Positions 28,041-36,227 of a DNA stretch of 64,000 bases are shown here, one piece after another. The position numbers and the translations under genes are program-made. This stretch comes from Neorhizobium alkalisoli (GTDB lineage: Bacteria > Pseudomonadota > Alphaproteobacteria > Rhizobiales > Rhizobiaceae), in contig NZ_VIWP01000002.1 in the NCBI RefSeq assembly GCF_007829835.1, positions 868,001 through 932,000 of the forward strand. Direction: 5' to 3'. How positions within the stretch are numbered: the stretch's first letter is position 1; each line of letters begins with the position of its first letter. A model generated the notes under the pieces. That model was not told the DNA's origin. It did no database searches and saw nothing but the letters and a program-made list of their open reading frames with translations.

Positions 28041-28352
28041 ATGCCGACCTACAACTTCAACCTGCTGGAACACACGGCCGCGGAATTGATCAGCGCGGGC
28101 AAAGTGGTCGACGCCATCAAGATCTACATCTTCATGGCGGATGGCGATCCGTCGCTCGATGCCGGATATCTCGGCACGAAACTTGGCGAGTGCTACGAAT
28201 TGCTTGGCGATATCCATGCCGCCAAATATTGGCATGGGCGGGCGGTCGAAGAAAATCCGCAAGCCCGGATCAGTTCGGCAGGCGCGGTGAAGCGCCTTGC
28301 ACCGCTCGCCGGTATCGACCACCTGTTGCCGCCTGCGAAACAGGCAAAATAA
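28041..28352 (+). CDS. Small TPR-like hypothetical protein
   Basis: A 103-residue, mostly helical protein. AAELISAGKVVDAIKIYIFM (residues 13-32) and TKLGECYELLGDIHAAKYWHGRA repeat a helix-turn-helix hairpin with small and aromatic residues placed as in tetratricopeptide or Sel1 repeats. Such proteins bind partners. It follows the methyltransferase by 19 bases with GGTGATGGA before ATG 28041, so it may be the third gene of the tlyA operon. I do not recognise a named family. Confidence 0.65.
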   Translation: MPTYNFNLLEHTAAELISAGKVVDAIKIYIFMADGDPSLDAGYLGTKLGECYELLGDIHAAKYWHGRAVEENPQARISSAGAVKRLAPLAGIDHLLPPAKQAK

Positions 28353-28667
28353 TCAGTCGTCCAGATCGAGCCTGCCGGAGCCGACGACGTTCGAGCAGCG
28401 GCAGGTCTCGCCGACCCGGCCCGGATTGGCGCGGCAGACATAGGGGCGGTTGCGATTGTCGCTCTGGGCCGGGGGCACGACGCAGACATAACGCTGCGGC
28501 CGCTGTGGACGGTCGTTCGTGATGGTGTTGCTGTTACCGCTGTACTGGATGAGCGACATAGGGGCTGTGGTTCGGGATGCCGAGATTTCCGGTGCCGAAA
28601 AGCTGCCGGCATTGGCAGCGGCGCAGGACATGGTCAGAAACATCAGGGCGGGCAGCAGCTTGCGCAT
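28353..28667 (-). CDS. Small secreted Cys-rich protein
   Basis: A 104-residue protein with signal peptide MRKLLPALMFLTMSCAAANA. The mature part has Cys in RYVCVVPP, PYVCRANPG and ETCRCSN, a pattern that could form two disulfide bonds. The family is not recognised. Its stop abuts the stop of the TPR-like gene on the other strand. Confidence 0.65.
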   Translation of the reverse strand: MRKLLPALMFLTMSCAAANAGSFSAPEISASRTTAPMSLIQYSGNSNTITNDRPQRPQRYVCVVPPAQSDNRNRPYVCRANPGRVGETCRCSNVVGSGRLDLDD

Positions 28668-28760
28668 GGAAGATTCTCCTCTATGCGGCCTATCTAATCC
28701 TTGAGATGCGGCGGAAAAAGGTAGGCGGCGGTTCTGCGGGCCATTTCCCTCTCCGCACCG

Positions 28761-29519
28761 TTAACGGCGCATGAAAGCCTCGAAAGCCGCCCGCGCTTCG
28801 GCGCTTTTGAGCTGCGCAGTGAAATGCACGAGTTCCTCGTCCATGCGCGCCAGCACTGTTTCGCGCGGGCCGCGGACGAGATCGCGGGCAATTTTTAGCG
28901 CACCCGGCGGCTTTTTCGCGAGCCCGGCTGCGATTTTCAGCGCTTCCGCTTCGACGTCCGCGGGCTCGACGAGCTTCCAAATCAGACCGGCCTCAAGCGC
29001 CGCCTGAGCGGAAAAACCTTCGCTGGCGACGAGCATGGCGAAAGCGCGCTGGTGACCCATGATCTGTGGTGCAAGCAGGCTGGAGGCCGCTTCCGGTACC
29101 AGCGCCAGATCAACGAAGGGCGTCTTGAACAGGCTGCGGGGCGATGCGACCGTCAGGTCGCAATGCAGATTGAGCGTCGTGCCGATGCCGATCGCCAAGC
29201 CATCGACTCCCGAAACCATCGGCTTTTCGGCAAGCGCCAGCGCCTTGATGAACAGGGCTGCGGCCGGCGGCTCGCTGGAACCGGATACGGCATAGGCCAG
29301 AAAATCCACCATATCGTTGCCGGCGGAAAAGCAGCCTTCGGTGCCGAGGAAAACGATGGCGCGGACGGTATCGTCCGTGTTCGCCGCCTCGAGCGCCGCG
29401 GTCATCTGGCCGTACATGGCGGCGGTGATGGCGTTCTTCTTTTCCGGTCGGTTGAAGCGGATCAGCAAAAGATCCGGGTGGTCGGCGGGGCGTTCGATCA
29501 GGACCTGGTTTTCATTCAT
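28761..29519 (-). CDS. Enoyl-CoA hydratase/isomerase family protein
   Basis: A 252-residue crotonase-fold protein. The oxyanion-hole segment is GCFSAGNDMVDF, near residues 67-78, and the second is GVDGLAIGIGTTLNLHCDLT, residues 105-124. FKTPFVDLALVPEAAS follows. Enzymes of this fold hydrate enoyl-CoA or isomerise double bonds in fatty or amino acid breakdown. ATG 29519 follows GAGGAGAG. It lies 11 bases after the acyl-CoA dehydrogenase stop and is probably in the same operon. Confidence 0.9.
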   Translation of the reverse strand: MNENQVLIERPADHPDLLLIRFNRPEKKNAITAAMYGQMTAALEAANTDDTVRAIVFLGTEGCFSAGNDMVDFLAYAVSGSSEPPAAALFIKALALAEKPMVSGVDGLAIGIGTTLNLHCDLTVASPRSLFKTPFVDLALVPEAASSLLAPQIMGHQRAFAMLVASEGFSAQAALEAGLIWKLVEPADVEAEALKIAAGLAKKPPGALKIARDLVRGPRETVLARMDEELVHFTAQLKSAEARAAFEAFMRR

Positions 29520-29530
29520 CGGATCTCTCC

Positions 29531-31348
29531 TCAAGCCAGCACGGCGCGCGCGGCTTCGAGACTGGCTGCGCCTGCTGTGACGCGGTCCTTCAGGGCAGTG
29601 GTTTCGGCAAGCAGGTTCTCGGCCGCGAAACGGCAGAGGAGCACGCGCTTGTCCCCTTCCCCGTCTTCGGCGGACACCAGCCCGCCTTTGGCGAGGTAAG
29701 CGCCGGTCAGGACGAGACCGAACAGGCGCTGATAAGGCGTGGCACCGGCCAGCGCTTCGGCGGCCTTTCCGGCGGCCTGGGTCTCGAGCAGCCAGTCGGT
29801 CGCCTGTTCGAGATCGGCGATCGCCGTCCTGAGGCGCGGCGCAGTCTCGCCGAAGCCAGCGAGGTTGGAGGCCTCGACCTTTTCGGCAATCTCCTTCAGC
29901 TCGGCAATGAAACCCCTTACCTGGCCACCTTCCGAAAGCGGCAGTTTGCGGGTGACGAGGTCGATTGCCTGGATGCCGTTGGTGCCTTCATAGATCGGGG
30001 CAATGCGGGCATCGCGGAAATAACGGGCAGCGCCCGTCTCCTCGATAAAGCCCATGCCGCCATGAACCTGGATGCCGAGCGAGGCGACATCGACACCGGC
30101 ATCGGTGGCGAAGGATTTTGCGATCGGCGTCAAAAGGGCTGCGCGCTCGGACCAATGGCGCGCCTCATCGCCCTCCAGATGATGGGCCATATCGATCGCA
30201 TGGGCGCAGGCGTAACAGATGGCGCGTGAGCCCTGGGTCAGCGCCTTCATCGTCAGAAGCATACGGGCGACATCGGGATGGCCGATGATTGGACTCATGG
30301 CGGGGCGGCCATTCGGTTGCTGCATGCCGCGACGGTCAGCACCCGACCAGCCGAGCGCCGTGCCCTGGGTTCGGTCATTGGCGTATGCAATCGCCTTCTG
30401 GGTGGCTGCTTCGGCGATGGCCACGCCCTGCATGCCGACGGCAAGCCTTGCATTGTTCATCATCGTGAACATGCAGGCGAGACCCTTGTTTTCCTCGCCG
30501 ACCAGAAAGCCGACGGCACCCGCCTCGGCTCCGAATTTTCCGTCGCCATAGATCATCGTGCAGGTCGGCGAACCATGAATGCCGAGCTTGTGTTCGATCG
30601 AATGGCAGAAGAGGTCATTGCGCTCCCCGAGCGATCCGTCTTCCCCGACCAGAAATTTCGGCACGAGGAAAAGCGAAATTCCACGATTGCCAGCCGGCGC
30701 GTCGGAGAGGCGGGCAAGTACGAGATGGATGATATTGTCGGCGGCATCGTGCTCGCCCCAGGTGATAAAGATCTTCTGGCCGAAAATGCGATAGCTGCCA
30801 TCGGCGGCCCGCTCGGCGCGGGTCTTCAGGGCGCCGACATCGGAACCGGCCTGTGGCTCGGTGAGGTTCATCGTGCCGGTCCATTCGCCGGACACCATTT
30901 TTTCCAGATAGGTCGCTTTCAGGGCCTCGCTGCCATGGGCGGCGAGCGCCTCGATCGCCCCCATGGTGAGCGTCGGCGCAAGGGCGAAGGCCATGGAAGC
31001 GGAATTCCACATTTCCAGCGCCGCGACGCCCAGCATGTGCGGCAGGTTCTGGCCACCAAAAGCTTCCGGCGCGGTCAGCCCGTTCCAGCCGCCTTCGCGC
31101 CAATGCCGGTAAAGTTCTGGCCAGCCATCGGGTGTTTTGACCGCACCATCGATCAGGCGCGCGCCCTGCTTGTCGCCGGTCTCGCCAAGCGGCGCCATTT
31201 CCTCACTGGCGAAACGGCCCGCCTCTTCCAGAATCGCATCAACGAGATCGCCGCTCAGATCGCCGAAACGGCCGATCTCCAGCGCGTCGCCAAGACCCGC
31301 GACATGATTGAGAGTGAAGGCGATTTCCGCGACGGGTGCCTTGTACAT
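29531..31348 (-). CDS. Long acyl-CoA dehydrogenase (DmdC-like)
   Basis: A 605-residue flavoenzyme, longer than ordinary acyl-CoA dehydrogenases (about 380-400). It carries an extra C-terminal region, as in the 3-methylmercaptopropionyl-CoA dehydrogenase (DmdC)/AidB-like group. FAD-binding segments are MNLTEPQAGSDVGALKTRA and FITWGEHDAADNI. The catalytic Glu is in APIYEGTNGIQA near residues 446-457. It oxidises an acyl-CoA of unknown chain. The gene lies behind a LiuR-like operator at 31432-31447. Confidence 0.9.
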   Translation of the reverse strand: MYKAPVAEIAFTLNHVAGLGDALEIGRFGDLSGDLVDAILEEAGRFASEEMAPLGETGDKQGARLIDGAVKTPDGWPELYRHWREGGWNGLTAPEAFGGQNLPHMLGVAALEMWNSASMAFALAPTLTMGAIEALAAHGSEALKATYLEKMVSGEWTGTMNLTEPQAGSDVGALKTRAERAADGSYRIFGQKIFITWGEHDAADNIIHLVLARLSDAPAGNRGISLFLVPKFLVGEDGSLGERNDLFCHSIEHKLGIHGSPTCTMIYGDGKFGAEAGAVGFLVGEENKGLACMFTMMNNARLAVGMQGVAIAEAATQKAIAYANDRTQGTALGWSGADRRGMQQPNGRPAMSPIIGHPDVARMLLTMKALTQGSRAICYACAHAIDMAHHLEGDEARHWSERAALLTPIAKSFATDAGVDVASLGIQVHGGMGFIEETGAARYFRDARIAPIYEGTNGIQAIDLVTRKLPLSEGGQVRGFIAELKEIAEKVEASNLAGFGETAPRLRTAIADLEQATDWLLETQAAGKAAEALAGATPYQRLFGLVLTGAYLAKGGLVSAEDGEGDKRVLLCRFAAENLLAETTALKDRVTAGAASLEAARAVLA

Positions 31349-31431
31349 GCTTTTCCTCCTCCCGATCGCGCTCTAGCACGCAACCGACTACCATCGGACG
31401 ATAGTCACCGATGGCCGTTTCCCATCTGCTT

Positions 31432-31447
31432 TTTACGTAAACGTAAA
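31432..31447. promoter_or_regulatory. LiuR-like operator upstream of the acyl-CoA dehydrogenase operon
   Basis: TTTACGTAAACGTAAA has inverted halves TTTACG and CGTAAA separated by TAAA. It closely resembles the operator of the MerR-family regulator LiuR, which controls branched-chain amino acid and fatty acid breakdown genes in proteobacteria. It is 84 bases before the dehydrogenase start at 31348, on the minus-strand side. The regulator gene is not in the window. Confidence 0.55.
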
Positions 31448-31612
31448 CACGCTTGTCAATCCAATCCCGATATTCTTCGGGTCGTGAAGGAGGCAGTCGA
31501 CGGGATAGACGGCGTCCGAAGATCGCCGCCGGGAAAATGCAATATTTCATTCGCATTCTGCCGGACATAATGTTGCAACGGCTGTCACAGTGCCGGCCTA
31601 TTGGAGTGGTCC

Positions 31613-32629
31613 ATGCTTTCAGATTCCCCGACGATGTCTGCGTTCAACTCCACCATTCCCGGCCTTGTCTGGGCCTATCATTTCAAGCCCGGCCACGGTG
31701 CCTGCACCGCGCTGCCCATAGAGGCGACCCGAAACGACCTGCCGGAGGACGAAGGTTTCCTGTGGCTGCACCTGAGCCTTGCCGACATGCGCGTTGCGGG
31801 TTTCCTGGAAAACTATCCGGGCCTCAACTCGCAGGCCGTCGCGGCCCTCACGACCCATGACACCCATGCGGCGATCACGCTCGACGACCAGCACGTCTAC
31901 GGCACGCTGGTCGATTTCCAGCGCGATTTCGACCACGATACGAAAGATATCGGCTGGCTGCATTTTCTCGTGTCGGAGCGGGTGATCATCACCACGCGGC
32001 TGCAGCCGTTGCGTTCCGTCGACCGGGTTCGCTCGGCGATCGAGAAGAACGCGGCCCGTTACAAGCAGCCGATCGATCTTTTCGAAACGCTGGTGGCGGA
32101 ATTTCAGCGCGGCCTGATCGGTCTGGTGATGGAATTCACCGAAGAACTGAACCTGATCGAGGACTATGTTTACGAAAACGCGCCGCGCGACGAACGGCGG
32201 CGACTGGCGCCGGTACGGCGCACCGTCGTCAGGCTGCACCGGCACCTGCGCACCATTCTGACCCTGATGCGCCGAGCAGCGGCAGCGGATGACGAAGACA
32301 TGCCGATGGGGTTTGACGATGTCGCATCGCGCCTGATCGGGCGGCTGGAGGCGGTCGACCATGATGTCTATGCGCTGCAGGAACGGGCACGGCTGCTGCA
32401 CGAAGAAATCGACTCAAAGCTTTCCTCGGAGACCAACCGGCATCTCTATATTCTGTCGATCATGACGGCCTTCCTGCTGCCGCCCTCGCTGGTCACCGGT
32501 TTTTTCGGCATGAACACTTCGTCCCTGCCGTTTTCTCAAGGTGTGCACGGGACCATGTTCGCGCTCGGTTTCATGGTGCTTTCGGTTGCCATCGCATGGT
32601 GGCTGCTGCGGCGGACGGGGATTTTCTGA
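31613..32629 (+). CDS. zntB: CorA/ZntB-family divalent cation transporter
   Basis: A 338-residue protein. A large cytoplasmic N-terminal domain leads to the stalk helix and two membrane segments at the C-terminus. Between them stands FFGMNTSSLPF (GMN at about 300-302), the pore-mouth signature. ZntB members carry Zn2+ with H+. CorA magnesium channels share the motif, so the ion is not certain. ATG 31613 follows GGAGTGGTCC; TTG 31601 is a weaker option. A bidirectional terminator follows. Confidence 0.85.
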   Translation: MLSDSPTMSAFNSTIPGLVWAYHFKPGHGACTALPIEATRNDLPEDEGFLWLHLSLADMRVAGFLENYPGLNSQAVAALTTHDTHAAITLDDQHVYGTLVDFQRDFDHDTKDIGWLHFLVSERVIITTRLQPLRSVDRVRSAIEKNAARYKQPIDLFETLVAEFQRGLIGLVMEFTEELNLIEDYVYENAPRDERRRLAPVRRTVVRLHRHLRTILTLMRRAAAADDEDMPMGFDDVASRLIGRLEAVDHDVYALQERARLLHEEIDSKLSSETNRHLYILSIMTAFLLPPSLVTGFFGMNTSSLPFSQGVHGTMFALGFMVLSVAIAWWLLRRTGIF

Positions 32630-32648
32630 GCATCCCGAAACGAAAAAA

Positions 32649-32670
32649 CCGCCCTCCGGAAGGAAGGCGG
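32649..32670. terminator. Bidirectional intrinsic terminator
   Basis: CCGCCCTCC and GGAAGGCGG form a stem with one mismatch and loop GGAA. A6 precedes and GTTT follows, so it can stop transcripts of both zntB and the BA14K gene, whose stops face each other. Confidence 0.65.
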
Positions 32671-32695
32671 GTTTCTCAAGTCAGGTTGTCAGCTC

Positions 32696-33181
32696 TCAAT
32701 AATAGGGCGACAGGCAGGTTCTGCGCGGGCCGTTATTGGGCTGGAACGTGTTGCTATAGCTATCATACGAGCGATAACGCTCCGAGCACCACTGGTAGTG
32801 ACGCGGATTGATACCGCCGCCGCTATAGACCGGAGCCGGCTCGACATAACGCGGCTGCGAGGCGATCGCCCCGCCGATCAGCGCACCGGCGCCGAAGGCT
32901 GCGAGCGGGAACCAGTAGCCGTTGTGATAACGGTAGCCGTCACGGTAACCGCGATAGCCACGATAACCGCCATGCCAGCCGGGGCGGCCCCAGCCGCCAC
33001 GATCGCCGTGCCAGCCGGGACGGCCACCATAATGGCGGTAATACTGGACGTTGGTGACGTCGGAGCTTGCGGCAGGAACAGTCGGGCCCACCGGCAGCGG
33101 CATGGCACTCGCTTCACCAAGAGAGCCGGCCAACAACAATGCGGAAACGGCTGCGACTGAAAACTTTCTGAACAGCGTCAT
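32696..33181 (-). CDS. BA14K family protein, copy 1
   Basis: A 161-residue protein with signal peptide MTLFRKFSVAAVSALLLAGS (residues 1-20) ending near ASA. A Gly/Arg/Tyr-rich low-complexity stretch (RPGWHGDRGGWGRPGWHGG, residues 54-72) follows. Then come a YHNGYWFPLAAFGAGALIGG membrane-like segment and a C-terminal BA14K motif with two Cys (WCSERYRSYD...CLSPYY). BA14K proteins are immunoreactive envelope proteins of Brucella and rhizobia with lectin-like activity proposed. It is paralogous to the gene at 33382. Confidence 0.88.
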   Translation of the reverse strand: MTLFRKFSVAAVSALLLAGSLGEASAMPLPVGPTVPAASSDVTNVQYYRHYGGRPGWHGDRGGWGRPGWHGGYRGYRGYRDGYRYHNGYWFPLAAFGAGALIGGAIASQPRYVEPAPVYSGGGINPRHYQWCSERYRSYDSYSNTFQPNNGPRRTCLSPYY

Positions 33182-33327
33182 GATGACTTCTCCAATCCCT
33201 ATTCCAAGGAATTCTTATTGTCGGTGGAGGCGGACCGCACGTCTTGGACGATCACTCCATCATGGAAGATATACTAGAAAATCCGATCTGAACGGCGGAT
33301 TAACATTCATCAAGTTCAGACCGCCGA

Positions 33328-33357
33328 ACCGGCCGCAGGCAAATGCCTCCGGCCGGT
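33328..33357. terminator. Hairpin downstream of the second BA14K gene
   Basis: ACCGGCC and GGCCGGT form the outer stem, with inner AGGCA/TGCCT around AA. It lies 25 bases beyond the stop of the minus-strand BA14K gene. There is no T-run, so it could equally be a mRNA-end stabilising structure. Confidence 0.4.
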
Positions 33358-33381
33358 CGTTGCTGAAGCTAAGCGGGTCGC

Positions 33382-33792
33382 TCAATAGGGCGAAACGCAG
33401 GACCTGCGGACACCACCGCTCGCGACATAGGTATTGTCGGAGGCGCGATAGGTCCGGTAACGGTTTTCGCACCATGCGACATGGCTACCGCCACGCGGCG
33501 GAGCGGCCATCGCGCCGCCAATGATCGCACCGGCACCGAAGGCTGCGAGCGGGAACCAGAAACCATTGTGATAACGATAACCCGGACGGCGTTCGCGGTA
33601 ACCGCGGTGGCCGCGGTAATAACCGTGGCGATCACCACGCCAATGGCGGTGATACTGAACGTTGGTCACATCCGATTGCGACGAGATGACGGGCGGCGCC
33701 GGCATGGGGCCTGCCTGAGCGGGAATGATGCCGCTTATCGCGAGAGTAACGGCGGCAGCCGCCGTTGCAAGGCGCAGACGAAGAGTGGTCAT
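33382..33792 (-). CDS. BA14K family protein, copy 2
   Basis: A 136-residue protein with a signal peptide ending at PAQA. A short RHWRGDRHGYYRGHRGYRERR stretch, residues 51-71, is followed by YRYHNGFWFPLAAFGAGAII and the BA14K C-terminus (CENRYRTYRA...RRSCVSPY). Its layout matches the neighbour at 32696, so a tandem duplication is likely. ATG 33792 marks the signal peptide; the frame is open to 33990 without similarity. Confidence 0.88.
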   Translation of the reverse strand: MTTLRLRLATAAAAVTLAISGIIPAQAGPMPAPPVISSQSDVTNVQYHRHWRGDRHGYYRGHRGYRERRPGYRYHNGFWFPLAAFGAGAIIGGAMAAPPRGGSHVAWCENRYRTYRASDNTYVASGGVRRSCVSPY

Positions 33793-33868
33793 GGGTGTTT
33801 CCCTTTTTTGAATTGTCATTGAAATGACAACGGGAAACACCTTTTTTTGTTCCCTCCGGCGGGAGAAA

Positions 33869-35113
33869 TCAGGCGACGACGGAAAGCTTTGCCTGTTCGC
33901 CCTGCAAACGGTTGGCCATGAAGTTCGCATACCATTCGACGAACTGCATGACGCCGCCTTCATGAGCTTCCGAATAAGGGCCCGGCTCATAGGCCGGCGA
34001 ACGGATGCCGAAGGCGTTTTCCTCGACGATCTGACGGTCCTGGTCGTTGGTCATGTCCCAGACATGGGTCAGTTCGTGCAGATCGTAATCGACCCCTTCG
34101 ACCGCATCCTTGTGGACCAGCCAGGTCGTGGTGACGGCGGTTTCTTCCGGGCCGATCGGGATGACGCGGAAGGAGATCGCGTGGTCGCCCAGCATGTGGT
34201 TCCAGGTGGTCGGATAATGGAACATCAGCATCGTGCCGATATGGCTGATCGTGACGTCATCCGACAAAGCGCGCTTGACGGCGCGCTGACCGTTCATCGT
34301 GTAGCTTTCGGCATCCTCGATCAGCGGCATACGGGCGACGCGATACTGGCCGTCGGTCGACATGTTGAACGTGCTCGGCAGGTTGGCCGCCTCGCAGCGC
34401 TGCCAGTGTTCGGCGATGAACGGATCGTCGCCGGCACCCTGGACACCGGTCGCGGTCGGCGCTTCCGGATAGGTGCGGCAGAGTTCCGGGTGATTGCCGG
34501 CGCAGTGGTAGCACTCGCGGTTGTTTTCCCAGACGAGCTTCCAGTTGCCCTTTTCGATGATCGTGTTCTTGTGGGCGACCTTGGCTTCCCAGAGACGGTG
34601 CGGCGCCATGTAGGGCTCGATCGAGGCACGGACCGGCTCGAAATCGGGAGCTTCATTTGCGACGCAGATGAAGATATAGCCGCCGACGCTCTGACAGTGG
34701 ACAGGCTTCATGCCGTACTGGCTCTTGTCGAAATTCTCGCCCATATGGCGGGCCGACATGAGGGAGCCGTCCTGCTGATAGGTCCACTGGTGATAGGGAC
34801 AGACCAGACGCGTCGCGGAACCGGTCTCCTTGGTGCAGACGCGGTGGCCACGGTGGCGGCAGGTATTGTGGAAGGCGCGGATGGCGCCGTCACGGCCGCG
34901 GATGACCAGGATCGGGTAATCGCCGATCTGCAGGGTGAAATACTGGCCGCCCTTCTCGATCTCGCAATCATGGCCGACGAACAGCCAGTCGCGATACCAG
35001 ATCATTTCCATGTCCAGCTTGAAATAGTCCTGGTCGATATAGAAGGGCTGCTCGAGGCTGAAACCCTCGCGGCGGTTTTTCAATTGCCGCAGAACCTGAT
35101 TGCGCAAATCCAT
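33869..35113 (-). CDS. Rieske non-heme iron oxygenase, GbcA/Stc2-like
   Basis: A 414-residue oxygenase alpha subunit. The Rieske centre is Cys-x-His (TCRHRGHRVC) and Cys-x2-His (VCPYHQW) near residues 86-112. The mononuclear Fe site is ENNRECYHCAGNHPEL with two His, plus a later Asp. This is closest in look to betaine-demethylating enzymes such as GbcA and Stc2, which split a methyl group as formaldehyde. A reductase partner is not in the window. ATG 35113 follows GAGGAAG. It is preceded by a cobalamin riboswitch, a rare setting. Confidence 0.88.
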   Translation of the reverse strand: MDLRNQVLRQLKNRREGFSLEQPFYIDQDYFKLDMEMIWYRDWLFVGHDCEIEKGGQYFTLQIGDYPILVIRGRDGAIRAFHNTCRHRGHRVCTKETGSATRLVCPYHQWTYQQDGSLMSARHMGENFDKSQYGMKPVHCQSVGGYIFICVANEAPDFEPVRASIEPYMAPHRLWEAKVAHKNTIIEKGNWKLVWENNRECYHCAGNHPELCRTYPEAPTATGVQGAGDDPFIAEHWQRCEAANLPSTFNMSTDGQYRVARMPLIEDAESYTMNGQRAVKRALSDDVTISHIGTMLMFHYPTTWNHMLGDHAISFRVIPIGPEETAVTTTWLVHKDAVEGVDYDLHELTHVWDMTNDQDRQIVEENAFGIRSPAYEPGPYSEAHEGGVMQFVEWYANFMANRLQGEQAKLSVVA

Positions 35114-35225
35114 CGTCACTTCCTCGTCAATTCTGCTTGCGGGAGGACATGGAAGCGCATGCGGCCACGGGGACCACCGAACATCCTGCCCCGAACGCCC
35201 GCCGTGATCGGTCAAAATATCTCCC

Positions 35226-35419
35226 CAAGGCTGGTTTCCGGGCTCAGGAGTTGTCCTCTTCGGACTGCATGGCACCTTCCCAGGCGGCCTTTCCGGCTCT
35301 GTCCCAGTGGCGTTTCGCCATGCCTTCAACTCCACCACCGTTGCGGGGGCAGCGCCGGATGGGTTTTGACACCTGCCGGCTTCCCAATTCTCCGCCTTCC
35401 CTAGCGAGGCGGCACCTTG
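35226..35419 (-). promoter_or_regulatory. Cobalamin (B12) riboswitch
   Basis: Read on the minus strand, the aptamer shows GGGAAGCCGG, then the core GCTGCCCCCGCAAC, GCCACTG, a GGAAGG block, and the B12 box AGCCCGGAAACCAGCC. CAAGG at the start (35419-35415) pairs with CCTTG at the end (35230-35226) as P1. It ends 112 bases upstream of the Rieske gene start. The SD GAGGAAG could be masked by CTTCC about 30 bases upstream, so translational control is likely. B12 binding normally shuts the gene off. Confidence 0.92.
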
Positions 35420-35579
35420 AGTTTCATCGACTATAACCATGAGCCGGGCGTGTCGCATAGGTGACATTGCGACATCGGAAACCGCAATGACGACGACAGG
35501 CTCCCGGCCCTGTTTTCGGCTGTGAACCGACTGTTAAACCGTCATTGCTAAACTTCGTTCCGCCACGAGGGTCGCGACG

Positions 35580-36194
35580 ATGCAAACGACAGGTAAGCTC
35601 CGCTATTACGAGGCGACGAAGCGCAGGCCATTTGGCGCGCTCACCTCCAAGACGACGGCGCATTCGGAGTTTCTCCGCACCGGGCGCATTTCGCGCAGCG
35701 ATCCGATCTGGATGCCTTCGGAGCGTCGTTATCTCAGCTATGAGGAAGTTGCCGAACGCACCGGCAAGAAGCTGGACGCTGCGGGCGAAAAGACCCATGA
35801 GCGGATCAACGGCTTCCACCACTCGATCCAGTTTCCAAAAATCGTGTTTCACCGGACGCTCGATCAGAGCCCGCATCTTGGTTACTGTCACGTGACCTCG
35901 GCCAGCACGCTCTTCACCTCCAGTTCGCCGGTGACATGGTCCTTCTATCTCGCCAATTTCTTTTCCGAGATCGGCGAGGAAGAACAGTTCTTCCGGCGCA
36001 TCGACGCCCGGATCTCGCGCATGTATTTCGCGGTCGCGACCGAAAAGGCAGACGATCAGCAGATGCGGATCAACCGTTCGATCCGCGGCAACGGGCTTCT
36101 GTTCCAGACCAGCGACCCGCATGAGGCGATGCGCAACGTGCTGATGCTCGGCGCGCCGGACGATGCGATCCGCGCGATCATCAAAAGGCTTTGA
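35580..36194 (+). CDS. Conserved-looking protein of unknown family
   Basis: A 204-residue soluble protein with no signal peptide or membrane segment. It has segments such as MPSERRYLSYEEVAERTGKK (residues 45-64), HERINGFHHSIQFPKIVFHR, and FLANFFSEIGEEEQFFRRID-like stretches around 115-140. It is read divergently from the riboswitch-led Rieske gene and 33 bases before sua5. The coding frame has normal rhizobial codon use. I do not recognise the family. Confidence 0.7.
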   Translation: MQTTGKLRYYEATKRRPFGALTSKTTAHSEFLRTGRISRSDPIWMPSERRYLSYEEVAERTGKKLDAAGEKTHERINGFHHSIQFPKIVFHRTLDQSPHLGYCHVTSASTLFTSSSPVTWSFYLANFFSEIGEEEQFFRRIDARISRMYFAVATEKADDQQMRINRSIRGNGLLFQTSDPHEAMRNVLMLGAPDDAIRAIIKRL

Positions 36195-36227
36195 TCGGAG
36201 GCCGGTCCGCGTTATTGACGACAGGAC

